DNA of 64,000 nt from Megasphaera vaginalis (ex Bordigoni et al. 2020) (GTDB taxonomy: Bacteria > Bacillota > Negativicutes > Veillonellales > Megasphaeraceae): positions 215,448-279,447 of the forward strand of contig NZ_OEQB01000004.1 of assembly GCF_900240295.1 (NCBI RefSeq), given 5' to 3'. Made by a program: the position numbers and the translations under genes. The notes under the pieces were generated by a model that ran no database searches, was not told the DNA's origin, and worked only from the letters and a program-made list of their open reading frames with translations. Shown piece by piece: positions 24,182 through 34,087 of this stretch (position 1 is the first letter of the stretch; every line of letters begins with the position of its first letter).

Positions 24182-25549
24182 ATGTATGTACGTTCACAAA
24201 AAACGGATATGCTTCACGGCAGCATTTGGGATAAGCTGATCCTCTTTGCGCTGCCGCTGGCGTTGACGGCATTGTTGGAACAGCTCTTTAACGTTGCCGA
24301 TGTGGCTGTGTTGGGGCAGTTCGTCGGAAAAGAGGCCGTTGCCGCTGTCGGCAATAACTTGGCGCTCATCGCCCTGCTCGTCAATCTCTTTATCGGCTTG
24401 GCTCTCGGCAGCAACGTCGTGATCGCCCGTCATCTCGGCGGCCGGCGACCGGACCTCGTCCGTCAGGCCGTGCATACGTCGTGGCTTCTGGCTGTTGCCG
24501 CCGGTTTTGTCCTCATGCTCATCGGCCAGCTGATCACGACGCCCGTGCTGACGCTCTTGGCCGTTCCCGGTGAGGTCCGGCCTATGGCGGAAACGTATTT
24601 GCGCATTTATCTACTGTCCCTGCCGTTTATCAGCCTTTACAATTTTGAAGCGGCCATCTTTCGCAGCCGCGGTAATACGCAGTCGCCGCTGGCGGCTTTG
24701 CTGGTTTCCGTTGCCGTCAACGGCGTGCTGAATTTCCTTTTCGTCACGATCTTTGCCGACGGCGTTGCCGGCGTGGCCTGGGCGACGGTTTTGGCGATGG
24801 CCCTGTCGGCAGGCATCCTGTTTATTTGTCTGCTTCGAGATGACAGCAGTATCCGATTGGAGTGGAAAAAACTGGGCATACAAAAAGCGCTGCTGCAGGA
24901 CATCGTCCAGATCGGCTGGCCCGCAGCGCTGCAGGGTATGGTCTTTTGCCTTTCCAATATTCTGATTCAGGAGGCCGTAAACAGTCTGGGGCCGGATGTC
25001 ATGGCGGCATGCAGCATCGGTATTACGATCGAGATGGCCGTATACTGTATCATCGTTTCCTTCGCGCAGGCGAGTACGACGTTTATCAGTCAGAATTTCG
25101 GCGCCGGAAAACTGCGCCGCTGCATGGATATCATGACCTGGGCGCTGGCCCTGGATATTTTGTTTACGCTGGCCGTTTGCGGCACGGTGTATTTCTTTTC
25201 CCGGCCTCTCGTCGGCCTGTTCAACTCCGATCCGCAGGTGGCAGAGCTGACGATCATGCGGATCAAATGGGTTCTCACCTTGGAATTTATTCAGATCTTC
25301 ATCGACGTCTTTGCCGGGATTATGCGCGGCTACGGCTATTCTCTGCCGCCGGCCGTGCTGACGATGATCGGCGTCTGCGGCGTCCGCATCACCTGGATTT
25401 ATACGATTTTCGCTTGGGAACCGACCTATTTTACCTTGATTCTCGCATATCCTGTCAGTTGGACCGTTACGGGGGTGCTGATGACGATTGAATACGGTCG
25501 TTTCCGAAAACACCTGATCCGCCGCCGGCATGTGCAGCGGCTGACGTGA
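24182..25549 (+). CDS. MATE-family multidrug/metabolite efflux protein
   Basis: 455 residues, 12 hydrophobic segments, with MATE landmarks: LALTALLEQLFNVADVAVLG in helix 1, VGNNLALIAL, and the second-half repeat starting QIGWPAALQGMVF. Such proteins export cations, drugs or metabolites using Na+ or H+. The substrate is not readable. AGGAG lies 9 bases before the ATG and it follows the TlpA gene by 31 bases, so it may share the transcript; a strong terminator follows. Confidence 0.88.
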   Translation: MYVRSQKTDMLHGSIWDKLILFALPLALTALLEQLFNVADVAVLGQFVGKEAVAAVGNNLALIALLVNLFIGLALGSNVVIARHLGGRRPDLVRQAVHTSWLLAVAAGFVLMLIGQLITTPVLTLLAVPGEVRPMAETYLRIYLLSLPFISLYNFEAAIFRSRGNTQSPLAALLVSVAVNGVLNFLFVTIFADGVAGVAWATVLAMALSAGILFICLLRDDSSIRLEWKKLGIQKALLQDIVQIGWPAALQGMVFCLSNILIQEAVNSLGPDVMAACSIGITIEMAVYCIIVSFAQASTTFISQNFGAGKLRRCMDIMTWALALDILFTLAVCGTVYFFSRPLVGLFNSDPQVAELTIMRIKWVLTLEFIQIFIDVFAGIMRGYGYSLPPAVLTMIGVCGVRITWIYTIFAWEPTYFTLILAYPVSWTVTGVLMTIEYGRFRKHLIRRRHVQRLT

Positions 25550-25569
25550 CCTGACGATACCGCCTTTGG

Positions 25570-25594
25570 GCATCGGGGACTTTGTCCCCGGTGC
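25570..25594 (+). terminator. Intrinsic terminator after the MATE gene
   Basis: GCATCGGGGAC / GTCCCCGGTGC with loop TTT (one G-T pair), followed by T7. Confidence 0.88.
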
Positions 25595-25719
25595 TTTTTT
25601 TGCGGCAGTGCGCTTTTTCCTCTATCAGGCAGGCTACGAGCCCATTGCATCTTCGGAACGGTTCCGTTGTGAGGCGGCGGTATACTGCCGCTGCCGTTGA
25701 TATTATTTTGTCATATACC

Positions 25720-25748
25720 TTGCTTTTTGCAGAGCAGGAAGATATATT
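25720..25748 (+). promoter_or_regulatory. Candidate sigma-70 promoter of the autotransporter gene
   Basis: TTGCTT (25720-25725), 17 bases, TATATT (25743-25748); the ATG follows at 25805. Confidence 0.45.
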
Positions 25749-25804
25749 TATGACGGAATGTGTCTACAATTAGGCGCGTGAGACGGGATGAAAGGGGAAA
25801 GAGC

Positions 25805-28326
25805 ATGTTGAATCGGATATTTAAGGTAATTTGGAGTAAGCTCAAAAACAGGTACGTCGTCGTTTCCGAAATGGCGGGGCGTGATGGCAGACAAGGAGCC
25901 GGACGGCGCTTATCCGGCAGGCGGCGAGCGGGCCGGATAGCTGCTGTCGCGGCACTGAGCAGTGTGGCGTTTGGCGGAACTGGTCTGGCGATAGATGCTG
26001 TTTTTGATAATGTAACCATCAATGGGTGGCTGGTTCTACGGGATAATATCGCAGCGGGCGGCTTACCTGTCACCAAGATTGACATGGGACACGTTACGGC
26101 AGAGGTGGGCTTGCGAAGCCATGGCTATTTGGTTGTAGGGGCTGATGATACGCCTACGGGCACGACGTTGGTGGCAGACCGCTCGGCTTCCATCGGCACG
26201 AATAATCAGATAGATGGACAGAATTCGCTGGCCGTGGGTGTACTCAATAGGGTGAACGGGTATTCGGCCCTTACGTCTGGCTATCAGAATACGGTGTGGT
26301 CCTATGGCGGGAGCGCTATGGGCCGCAATAACGTATCGGCCGCGTCATATTCCTTTGCCGGCGGGTATATGTCACAGGCCGGAGATCTCAGTGCCTTTGA
26401 CGTCACGACGCCGGAAGGAAAGGCGGCAATACAAAACAGTACGAAGGGATGGCTCTCCTTTGCCTACGGGTATATGGCTAAAGCCTTAGGTACGGCGTCG
26501 ACTGCGCTCGGATATAAAACGACTTCTTCCGGGAAATTTGCTTTTTCCGCCGGCGCGATGTCCACGGCGTCCGGTGTAAGCAGTGTCGCATTAGGCGGCG
26601 GCAGTCAGGCGGCGGCCGATAATTCCATGGCCGCCTTAGGCGGCACGGTGTCACGGGGGGGAGGGATCGGCTGCAATCGGTAAAGGCGCCCTTGTCAATA
26701 CGACGGATACTGTTGCCTTAGGCGCGGCGTCTGTCGCGGATCGGTCTTCCGGCGCGACCGGCTGGGCCCCGGCCGTGGCAGGCGACGGCAGCGCCTGGCA
26801 TTCGACGGCCAACGCCATTGCCGTCGGCAGTGCGAGCACCGATACAACCCGTCAGATTATCGGCGTGGCAGCCGGCAGCGAGGCTACGGATGCTGTCAAT
26901 GTGGCGCAGCTGCAAGCGCTGGATACGAAGTACGATGCCCAATTGGCGCAAGGCTTTAACGTGAAGAGCGGCGGCGCGACGGCCAACTTGGCTCTCAACG
27001 GCACGGCGGCGCCGACGTTGGAGTTTGCCGGCGACGATAATATCAAGGCGTCTCTGAACGGGACGAAGGTTTCGTATTCTTTAAATAAGGCGGGAATTAC
27101 GAACACGTTGAGTGATACCTTTGCCAAGGTGGACGCAAGCAATCTGACCGATGATAATGTGGCTTCGTGGAAAACCAAACTGGGGGTGACGGAAAGCCAG
27201 ATCAATAATGCCAGCGCCTGGGATATTTTTCGGTAACGGCGCGGACAAAGTGACGACGGTCGCCAAAGGCGGACAGGTAAAATTTGTCGATGGAGAAAAC
27301 ACGACGGCAACAGTCACAAAAGATGCAGAGGGAAAAGCGACGGTAATCTTTGATCTGAAAAACACCATATCCTTAGGCAAAGACGGCGCTGAAGGGCACA
27401 TCGGCCTGAACGGTAAAGACGGACTGACGGATATCCGGACGGGATCAGGCGTTGCCGGCGTAAACGGCAAGGTCGGCGAAAAGGCGACCCGCATTCTTTA
27501 CAAAGACCCGAAAGGCGCTGAACAGCAGGTAGCGACGCTCGCCGACGGCTTACGGTTTAAGGGCGATAGCGGTGAAGCGGCGAAATCGTTGAACAGTGTC
27601 ATGACGATAAAAGGGGCTGACGTGAACATATCCACGGCCGTAAATGATGGCGGCGATATGCTGATCAGTCTCGGCAAGAACCTGAAGGTAGACAGTTTGG
27701 CTGCAGGCGGCACGGTGATCGGGAAAGAAGGGATCTCCGTCAAAGGCAGCGACGGGAACGCTGTCGCCATTACGAAGAACGGTATTGATGCAGGCGGCAA
27801 GGCGATCAGCAATGTCGGAAGAGGCGTGAATGCAGATGATGCGGTGACCAAAGCGCAGCTTGATGAGGTGGCAAATCATGCAGGCGCCAATTTACTGCCG
27901 GCGGTTCATGAACTCGGGAGCCGGGTGAATCGTGTCGGCGCCGGAGCGGCAGCGTTGGCGGCGTTGCATCCGCAGAATTTCGATCCCGACGATAAATGGG
28001 ATTTTTCTGCCGGCTACGGCAATTATCGGGGCGCCAACGCACTGGCGGTCGGCGCTTTCTATCGGCCGAACGGTACGACGATGATTTCTGTCGGCGGCAG
28101 TTTCGGCGGCGGTGAAAATATGCTCAATGCCGGCGTCAGTCTTAAGTTCGGCAGCCACAATCCTTATGCCGGTTATTCCGGCGCGGCACTGCACGGCGTC
28201 ATTGCGGACCAGGACAGGCAGATTGCGGAACTGAAGCAAGTCGTCGCTTCGCAGCGTGAAGAAATGCAGACCATGAAGGCGCAAATGCAGACCATTTTGC
28301 AACGGCTGGATACATTGAAAAACTAA
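25805..28326 (+). pseudogene. YadA-type trimeric autotransporter, interrupted by two +1 shifts
   Basis: The N-terminus (MLNRIFKVIWSKLKNRYVVVS) is an extended signal peptide region, followed by an Ala-rich signal sequence, YadA head repeats (many SxAxG units), a stalk, and a C-terminal YadA anchor (QNFDPDDKWDFSAGYGNYRG to VSLKFG), then a 55-residue coiled-coil tail. The frame breaks twice: at a 7-G run (26655-26661), where six G would restore reading into EGSAAIGKGALVNTT, and at a T5 run (27226-27230), where four T would give ASAWDIFGNGADKV. Corrected, it is one protein of about 840 residues for surface adhesion. It may be phase-variable, decayed, or an assembly error. The ATG at 25805 follows AAAGGGG. 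Confidence 0.85.
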
Positions 28327-28351
28327 CGGTCATAAACAGGCCATCATCGTT

Positions 28352-28413
28352 GAAAAGAAAAAGCCTCGACGGCAACAACCATTCAGTTGTTGCCGTCGAG
28401 GCTTTTTCTTTTC
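28352..28413. terminator. Bidirectional terminator, 28-base perfect stem
   Basis: Arms at 28352-28379 and 28386-28413 with loop CATTCA and internal A- and T-runs on both sides. It serves the autotransporter gene and the convergent LysR gene, which ends at 28586. Confidence 0.9.
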
Positions 28414-28585
28414 GTGTTTCTGCAGCATGGAGAAGAATGGGAATAAAAATGGCCATATCCCCTGTAATGTAAAAATATCGATTTACGTTTTTTACTCTTT
28501 GAGTATTGAAAACAGTTCTCATGTAAAAAGTTTTGACGAAAATTTTCTGTCAGGGGATTTTTTGACAATATTCATATGGGATATT

Positions 28586-29467
28586 TTAAATTTTGAAATC
28601 TTTCAGATACTCTGATAAAAGATCTAGTGCTCGTTTTGTGCTGGGGCGAGGGGACTTATGAGTAATTATATAGGCTGTCAGATTTTTAGGGGGCTCATCT
28701 AGTAAGGCATAGGTGAAGTTGCCTGATTTTATGGCGCGTTGGGCAAGCCATAAGGGCGCAATTGCCCAGCGGTCCGTATCCTGCAAGAGTTGCAAGAGTA
28801 AAGGTGATCCTGTCAGCATTGTCGGAGATGTAAAAATGTCAGAAGGCCAATGGTCATCATGCCATGCCTTGAATTCGGGTGTCCAAGGAACATATATTTC
28901 TGATTTTGTGTTTAAACGATTGTTTTTTACTAAAATACGACCGGCTGTTTTGGGAGACCCGGATTTCAATAAAACCATAGGTGTTTGTTTCCACGGAATA
29001 CACTTTATATTGGGATATTTCATATTGCGCCAAACGACAGCAATATCTATCATGCGTTGGTCTACGCGAGGATACAATTCTGTAGTGTGTTCGGTATGAA
29101 TTTCCAGGTGAATAGTCGGTTCATGCAAGAAAAGCTGGTGGAATAATGTAGGGAAAATAAAATCATTAAGTAATTGTACTGATCCAAAGGATAGGTGGAG
29201 ACTTTCACCGGCTTTCTTAAAATGAGCCATTTCTATTGTGAGAGATTCCCAACGTCTTGCAATAGGCATGAAATCCTCTCCCGAAGGTGTTAGGGTAATT
29301 TCTTTTATGCCTCTGCCTCGCTCAAACAGTGTTAGTCCCAATTCATTTTCCAAATTTTGGAGTCTATGAGTTATTGCTGTTTGGGTAATAAATAGGTTTT
29401 CTGCAGCACGGCTCATATTGCGGGTTTGTGCAATAGCTAAGAAAGCTTGGATGTCGTGTATGTGCAT
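28586..29467 (-). CDS. LysR-family transcriptional regulator
   Basis: 293 residues. Winged HTH at the N-terminus (QAFLAIAQTRNMSRAAENLF, then ITQTAITHRLQNLENELG), followed by the substrate-binding effector domain (about 90-290). It is divergent from the RraA-like/dehydrogenase/MFS/amidohydrolase genes across a 174-base AT-rich gap, the classic LysR arrangement, and so probably controls them in response to a pathway metabolite. AAGGTG lies 5 bases before the ATG. Confidence 0.88.
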   Translation of the reverse strand: MHIHDIQAFLAIAQTRNMSRAAENLFITQTAITHRLQNLENELGLTLFERGRGIKEITLTPSGEDFMPIARRWESLTIEMAHFKKAGESLHLSFGSVQLLNDFIFPTLFHQLFLHEPTIHLEIHTEHTTELYPRVDQRMIDIAVVWRNMKYPNIKCIPWKQTPMVLLKSGSPKTAGRILVKNNRLNTKSEIYVPWTPEFKAWHDDHWPSDIFTSPTMLTGSPLLLQLLQDTDRWAIAPLWLAQRAIKSGNFTYALLDEPPKNLTAYIITHKSPRPSTKRALDLLSEYLKDFKI

Positions 29468-29641
29468 GTATTCACCTTCTAAATATGAAAAATATTGATA
29501 ATAAAATAATTATATATTCATTTTACCGCACAAACAAGGTGATGTAGAATAACAACAAGTAATTAATAACATGATGAATGCGCAATCACTATTGTTATAT
29601 TACCTGTTGTTTTATATTAAATATTTATGGGAGGGGTTAAA
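29468..29641. promoter_or_regulatory. Divergent regulatory region between LysR gene and catabolic cluster
   Basis: 174 AT-rich bases that must hold both promoters and the LysR sites. Several T-N11-A-type partial dyads are possible in the AT-rich run near 29485-29515, but none stands out enough to name. Confidence 0.4.
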
Positions 29642-30322
29642 ATGAATAATGTTGGGTGTAAAATTGTTGAAAATTTTGAAAGACCGTCGAAGGAACTGGT
29701 AAATTTATTTCAAGGAATGCCGGTTGCCAATATTGATGATTGTATGAATCGTACGGCTGCTGTGCGCTCTGATATATCCCCGTTAAACCATGCACCGTTA
29801 TTAGGGACTGCTTTTACCGTTAAAGTTCCAGAAGGAGATAATTTGATGTTCCACGCTGCGATGGATATGGCAAAACCGGGGGATGTCATCGTTATTGATG
29901 CCGGAGGAGATGCTAATCGGGCTATTTTTGGCGAATTAATGATCACCTATTGCAAAAAAAGAGGACTGGCCGGCGTTATTGTGGATGGCGCTATTCGTGA
30001 TGCAGGCGAAATAGCAGAAATGGACTTTCCTGTATATGCCAAAGGGGTAACGCCTAACGGCCCATATAAAAATGGCCCCGGTGAAATTAACACAGTGATT
30101 TCCTTTGGAGGGAAGGTAGTTTGTCCCGGCGATATTATTGTAGGAGATGCAGACGGCATCATTGTAATTAAGCCGGAAGAAGCAGAAGAAGTTGCTGCGG
30201 CTACTAGAAAAGTCATGGAAAAAGAAGCGGGGATTATGAAACATATTACTGAAGATGGTACGTATATCCGTCCTTGGGTAGCCGATAAGTTAAAAGAAAT
30301 AGGTGCTGAGATCGTAAAATAG
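29642..30322 (+). CDS. RraA-like / 4-hydroxy-4-methyl-2-oxoglutarate aldolase family protein
   Basis: 226 residues. The family signatures are visible: ANIDDCMNRT near the start, KPGDVIVIDAGGD, and the catalytic/metal site GVIVDGAIRDAGEI (Arg and Asp of the R-D pair), followed by G-x-T-P-N-G and GDADGIIVI. Members cleave 4-hydroxy-2-oxo acids to pyruvate plus a keto acid, or decarboxylate oxaloacetate; others (RraA) inhibit RNase E. The catalytic GAIRD motif plus catabolic neighbours favours the aldolase role. The ATG at 29642 has GGAGG 7 bases upstream; an earlier ATG at 29627 overlaps that site. Confidence 0.82.
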   Translation: MNNVGCKIVENFERPSKELVNLFQGMPVANIDDCMNRTAAVRSDISPLNHAPLLGTAFTVKVPEGDNLMFHAAMDMAKPGDVIVIDAGGDANRAIFGELMITYCKKRGLAGVIVDGAIRDAGEIAEMDFPVYAKGVTPNGPYKNGPGEINTVISFGGKVVCPGDIIVGDADGIIVIKPEEAEEVAAATRKVMEKEAGIMKHITEDGTYIRPWVADKLKEIGAEIVK

Positions 30323-30348
30323 ATTTAAGAGATAAGGAGTAGGTTGTC

Positions 30349-31236
30349 ATGAAATTAGGATTTATTGGTTTCGGTGAAGTTGGATATGAAATTAGTAAAG
30401 GGCTCACTGATGAGGGATTAAAAGAAATATATGCATATGATGTGATGCAGAATGATGCTGAGAAAGGCCATTTTGTTTTTGAGCGGGCCCATGCTGTCGG
30501 TGTTCAGCTTCTTAATTCGGGAACAGATGTAGTAGATATGTGCGATATTATTATGATGGTAGTTCCCGGAACATTTGCTCTAAAGACGACGGAAGGATTG
30601 TTGCCATCAGTAACGAGGGAAAAAATCCTTGTCGATTTATCGACTAGCTTGCCAAGCGTTAAAAAAAGAGAAAGCCAATTAGTTAGTAAACGTGGCGGTA
30701 ATTTTATTGATGGGGCATTGATGGCCAGTCTTAGTCAGGCTCACTATAAAGTTCCTGTTTTAGTTTCCGGTGCGAAGTGCAATCCTTTTATTGATGCACT
30801 GGTGCCTTATGGAATGAATATTAAAGCAATTACCGATAAACCGGGTGATGCCATTGCCATCAAATTTGTTCGTAGTATTTATATGAAAGGGATTGCTGCA
30901 TTAGGTGCGGAAATGCTTGAAGCAGCGCATGTATTAGGCGTTGAAAAGTCCGTTATCGAATCCATCGGTACGACTTTAGATGGTAAGAGTTTTGATTTTA
31001 ATAATGATTATCTTGTTGTGGCCAGTGCTTGGCACGGAGCAAGGCAAGCCCATGAAATGAGCGATGTCAAAAAAATGCTCGAAGATATCGGCGTAGATCC
31101 CATTATGACGAATGCTACGGAAAAACGTTTGGAATGGTTTCGTGATTTGGGGGCGCATGAGTATTTCCACGAAGAAAGACCGGATCATTGGCACGATATA
31201 GCTGTTTTGTGGGATAAAGCGCGAAGCAATGATTAA
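30349..31236 (+). CDS. NAD(P)-dependent dehydrogenase, 3-hydroxyisobutyrate dehydrogenase-like with DUF1932 domain
   Basis: 295 residues. The N-terminal Rossmann fold begins KLGFIGFGEVGYEIS. VDLSTSLPSVKK and DGALMASL correspond to the substrate loop of beta-hydroxyacid dehydrogenases, and a conserved Lys follows in AIKFVRSIYMKG. The C-terminal helical domain is of DUF1932 type. It should oxidise or reduce a beta-hydroxy acid. It sits 26 bases after the aldolase-like gene with AAGGAG upstream, so the two probably act in sequence. Confidence 0.78.
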   Translation: MKLGFIGFGEVGYEISKGLTDEGLKEIYAYDVMQNDAEKGHFVFERAHAVGVQLLNSGTDVVDMCDIIMMVVPGTFALKTTEGLLPSVTREKILVDLSTSLPSVKKRESQLVSKRGGNFIDGALMASLSQAHYKVPVLVSGAKCNPFIDALVPYGMNIKAITDKPGDAIAIKFVRSIYMKGIAALGAEMLEAAHVLGVEKSVIESIGTTLDGKSFDFNNDYLVVASAWHGARQAHEMSDVKKMLEDIGVDPIMTNATEKRLEWFRDLGAHEYFHEERPDHWHDIAVLWDKARSND

Positions 31237-31263
31237 AATACTACTAAAGGGAGGATTATAATT

Positions 31264-32559
31264 ATGAAAGCATCTAAATTTAGATATTGGATCATATTTA
31301 TGGTTCTGTTAATAATGACGATTAATTATATTGATAGAGGTGCATTGGCCTATGCTCAACAAGATATTATTAGGGAATTTGGATTAAATTCATCTCAATG
31401 GGGAAGCATACAGGGATTCTTTGGATATGGATATATTTTTGGTGGTCTCTTTGGGGGGATTCTTGCTGATAAAAAGGGCCCTCGTTTCGTCTGGATTGTA
31501 TTTGTAACAATTTGGTCAGTATTCGTTGCTATGACTGCCTATGCAGGTGAATTAGGGATGAGTCTTTTTGGCGGTTCAGCTATGGCGGGCTTCTTTGTTG
31601 TTAGAACTATGTTCGGTTTTTCAGAAGGGCCGTCCTTTGTCTCTATGAGTCGTACTTTAGCTAATTGGGTAGCGCCAGGAGAAAGAACATTTACTTCTTC
31701 AATTACGTTGATAGGAACTCCTTTAGGATCTGTTATTACTGCTCCGGTAGCAGTGTTTTTGATTTCCTTCTTCAATTGGAGAACTGCATTTCTGATTTTA
31801 GGGGGCTTGGGAGTGATTTGGGTTTTATTGTTCTCGAGGATTTTCACAAACTTACCAGAAGAAAATATTCGAGTCAATAAAGAAGAAATAAAACTGATAC
31901 GGTCCGGAGTGGATAATGATGTAGTTGCATCAGAAAAGGAAAAACAGCAATCTCATTGGTATGATTTCTTTAAAAATCCAGCGTATTTATTCAATACTGT
32001 CGGCTTTTTCGCAATAAGTTATATTATTTTTATGTTGCTCACATGGACGCCGAAGTATTTGCAAGATGTATATGGAATGAGTCTTAAATCATTGTGGTAT
32101 TTAGGGATGATACCTTGGATTGGACCTATTTTTTCTACACCATTAGGCGGAAGAATTGCTGATTTCATTTTTAAAAAGACTGGAAATCTCAGAATAGCAA
32201 GAAATAGCGTTGCGATGGCTTCATTGCTTCTTTCGGGAGCTTCCTTTATTTGTATTCCTTTTGCGGGAAGTATGACCGCAGTTCTAACTTTGATGGCATT
32301 GGGAAATACAGCTGCGCTTGCCTCCAATTCTATTTATTGGAGTAATTTGATTGATATTGACCCAACTAGGACGGGCGCTTTTGGTGGAATTATGCATTTT
32401 TTGGGACAAACAGCAGCTATGTTAGCGCCTACTATTACAGGGATAATGGTCACAACTTATGGATATAATGCCGGATTTGTATTAGCGGGGACAATTTGTT
32501 TGTTAGGAGTCATTAGTGCATATTTTGTAACATTCCATCATAAACATGCATCTATATAA
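31264..32559 (+). CDS. MFS transporter, anion:cation symporter type
   Basis: 431 residues, 12 membrane helices. Helix 1 contains MTINYIDRGALAYA, the sequence found in ACS-family carriers of sugar acids and other organic anions (galactonate, glucarate, tartrate). GGILADKKGPRFVW is the MFS loop 2-3 motif. It probably imports the substrate of this cluster. GGGAGG lies 9 bases before the ATG. Confidence 0.85.
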   Translation: MKASKFRYWIIFMVLLIMTINYIDRGALAYAQQDIIREFGLNSSQWGSIQGFFGYGYIFGGLFGGILADKKGPRFVWIVFVTIWSVFVAMTAYAGELGMSLFGGSAMAGFFVVRTMFGFSEGPSFVSMSRTLANWVAPGERTFTSSITLIGTPLGSVITAPVAVFLISFFNWRTAFLILGGLGVIWVLLFSRIFTNLPEENIRVNKEEIKLIRSGVDNDVVASEKEKQQSHWYDFFKNPAYLFNTVGFFAISYIIFMLLTWTPKYLQDVYGMSLKSLWYLGMIPWIGPIFSTPLGGRIADFIFKKTGNLRIARNSVAMASLLLSGASFICIPFAGSMTAVLTLMALGNTAALASNSIYWSNLIDIDPTRTGAFGGIMHFLGQTAAMLAPTITGIMVTTYGYNAGFVLAGTICLLGVISAYFVTFHHKHASI

Positions 32560-32571
32560 GGGGGGAAGCAT

Positions 32572-33702
32572 ATGTATGACTTGGTAATTAAAGATGCCAT
32601 TATTATTGATCCGGAAAATGAGCAAATTACCCAAGGCTCAATGGCCATTAAAGGTAATGAAATAGTTCCTTATGAAGATAATGAGCCTTCTAAGAATATA
32701 ATTAATGCTGCCGGAAAATATGTATCGCCAGGATTTATAGATTTTCATACGCATGTATATAGTGGGAGTATGTATGGGATAAATCCAGATTTATTATTCC
32801 CTTATGGCGTAACTACCGTAGTTGATCAAGGTACGGTAGGGTATATTAATTTTGATAGTTTCTATAATGAGACATTCTCTAGATTGATGAAAACTTATAT
32901 GTTTATTAATGTGTTTCCTATGGGGCAGCCTGGGGGAAACATGCCAGAAATATTAAATCCATCTCTATTGCATTTAGAGAAAATTAGCCATTTGTTACAT
33001 AACCACAAAGAACTTATTAAGGGAATAAAGATTAAATACATCCATAATACTATAGGAGAATTTGGGGCAATTCCCTTGAAAATGGCACTGGATTTTGGTC
33101 ATGAAGTGGGGGTTCCGGTGTGTGTGCATACGACAGATTCGCCGGCAAGTGCCAGTGATATTTTGGCATTATTGCGCGCTGATGATATATATTGTCATTG
33201 CTTCCAGGGGCATGGAAATACTATATTGAACCAGAACGGGAGTGTGCCTGAGGAAATATTTGATGCTCAACAAAGAGGCGTAATATTGGATGCGGCGAAT
33301 GGATGTATTAATTTTGATTATACGGTAGCAATGAAAGCATTTGAATGCGGATTTGAACCCGATGTTATTAGTACGGATTTAACAAGTAAAGGGTTTAATG
33401 TTCCGGGAGCAGCTATGGCAAGAAATTTAGCGTTCATTATGTCGAAATACTTGAATATTGGTATGAGTATAGAAAAAATAATTAAGGCAGTTACGTTTAC
33501 ACCTGCAAGAATTATGGGATTAGAGGATTATATTGGGACGATAAAGATAGGAAGTAATGCTGATCTTTGTTTGTTTGAAATATGTAACTTACCACATTCA
33601 TTTTTGGATGCGAATAATATTGAAAGAATCGGCTATCAATACATTAAGGCTGAAGCAACAATTGTAGATGGGGAAATCGTTTATCTAGGAGCTGAGTTAT
33701 AA
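32572..33702 (+). CDS. Amidohydrolase-superfamily enzyme
   Basis: 376 residues of the dihydroorotase/deacetylase-like branch. Metal site: HTH in FIDFHTHVYSG, a lysine in KGIKIKYIHN that could be carboxylated, His in VCVHTTDSP, His in YCHCFQGHG, and Asp in VISTDLTSKG. The C-terminal beta-sandwich motif GSNADLCLFEI is present. It should hydrolyse a cyclic amide, an acyl-amide or a related bond. As last gene after aldolase, dehydrogenase and transporter it may perform ring opening or deacylation of the imported compound. The substrate is unknown. Confidence 0.82.
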   Translation: MYDLVIKDAIIIDPENEQITQGSMAIKGNEIVPYEDNEPSKNIINAAGKYVSPGFIDFHTHVYSGSMYGINPDLLFPYGVTTVVDQGTVGYINFDSFYNETFSRLMKTYMFINVFPMGQPGGNMPEILNPSLLHLEKISHLLHNHKELIKGIKIKYIHNTIGEFGAIPLKMALDFGHEVGVPVCVHTTDSPASASDILALLRADDIYCHCFQGHGNTILNQNGSVPEEIFDAQQRGVILDAANGCINFDYTVAMKAFECGFEPDVISTDLTSKGFNVPGAAMARNLAFIMSKYLNIGMSIEKIIKAVTFTPARIMGLEDYIGTIKIGSNADLCLFEICNLPHSFLDANNIERIGYQYIKAEATIVDGEIVYLGAEL

Positions 33703-33751
33703 GGAATAATAAATTAAAATTAAGGATTTATTATTAAATTGTTTAAATTTT

Positions 33752-33783
33752 GACTGAGGGTTAGTACATTACAGCCCTCAGTC
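33752..33783 (+). terminator. Terminator after the amidohydrolase cluster
   Basis: GACTGAGGG / CCCTCAGTC with a 14-base loop, followed by TTTTATC. Confidence 0.75.
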
Positions 33784-33994
33784 TTTTATCTTAACAACAT
33801 AAGTGATATAAAAAATTATATATTGCTATTGCGATATAAGTAAGGGTGATTTAGTTTGTTCGCCGAATATTTTACTCATGGAATTCTAGATTAAAGCTAC
33901 TTAGAAGAACTTATGTTTAAACTCAAAATATTAGATATAGGCAAGTTTATATCTATAAAGAATATCAAAATAAAAAAATACATATAAAATAAAA
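33784..33994. other. AT-rich intergenic stretch, no gene seen
   Basis: About 210 AT-rich bases between two facing terminators. No ORF with a ribosome site and no RNA-like structure were found. Confidence 0.5.
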
Positions 33995-34027
33995 AGACTG
34001 AGTCTAGTGGATTGCTATACTCAGTCT
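33995..34027 (-). terminator. Terminator after the ThiE/hydrolase transcript
   Basis: AGACTGAGT / ACTCAGTCT with a 15-base loop; on the minus strand it is followed by TTTTTATTTTAT. Confidence 0.75.
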
Positions 34028-34087
34028 AAAGATGTTTTAAATAATTTATCTAGTCCATTGGGATGAATTGAGCATTCGCCTTCTGTT

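Noticed and set aside
29642..30322. RNase E inhibitor RraA as the function of the first cluster gene
   Set aside because: The fold is the same, but the catalytic GAIRD motif and the dehydrogenase, transporter and amidohydrolase neighbours favour an aldolase/decarboxylase role.
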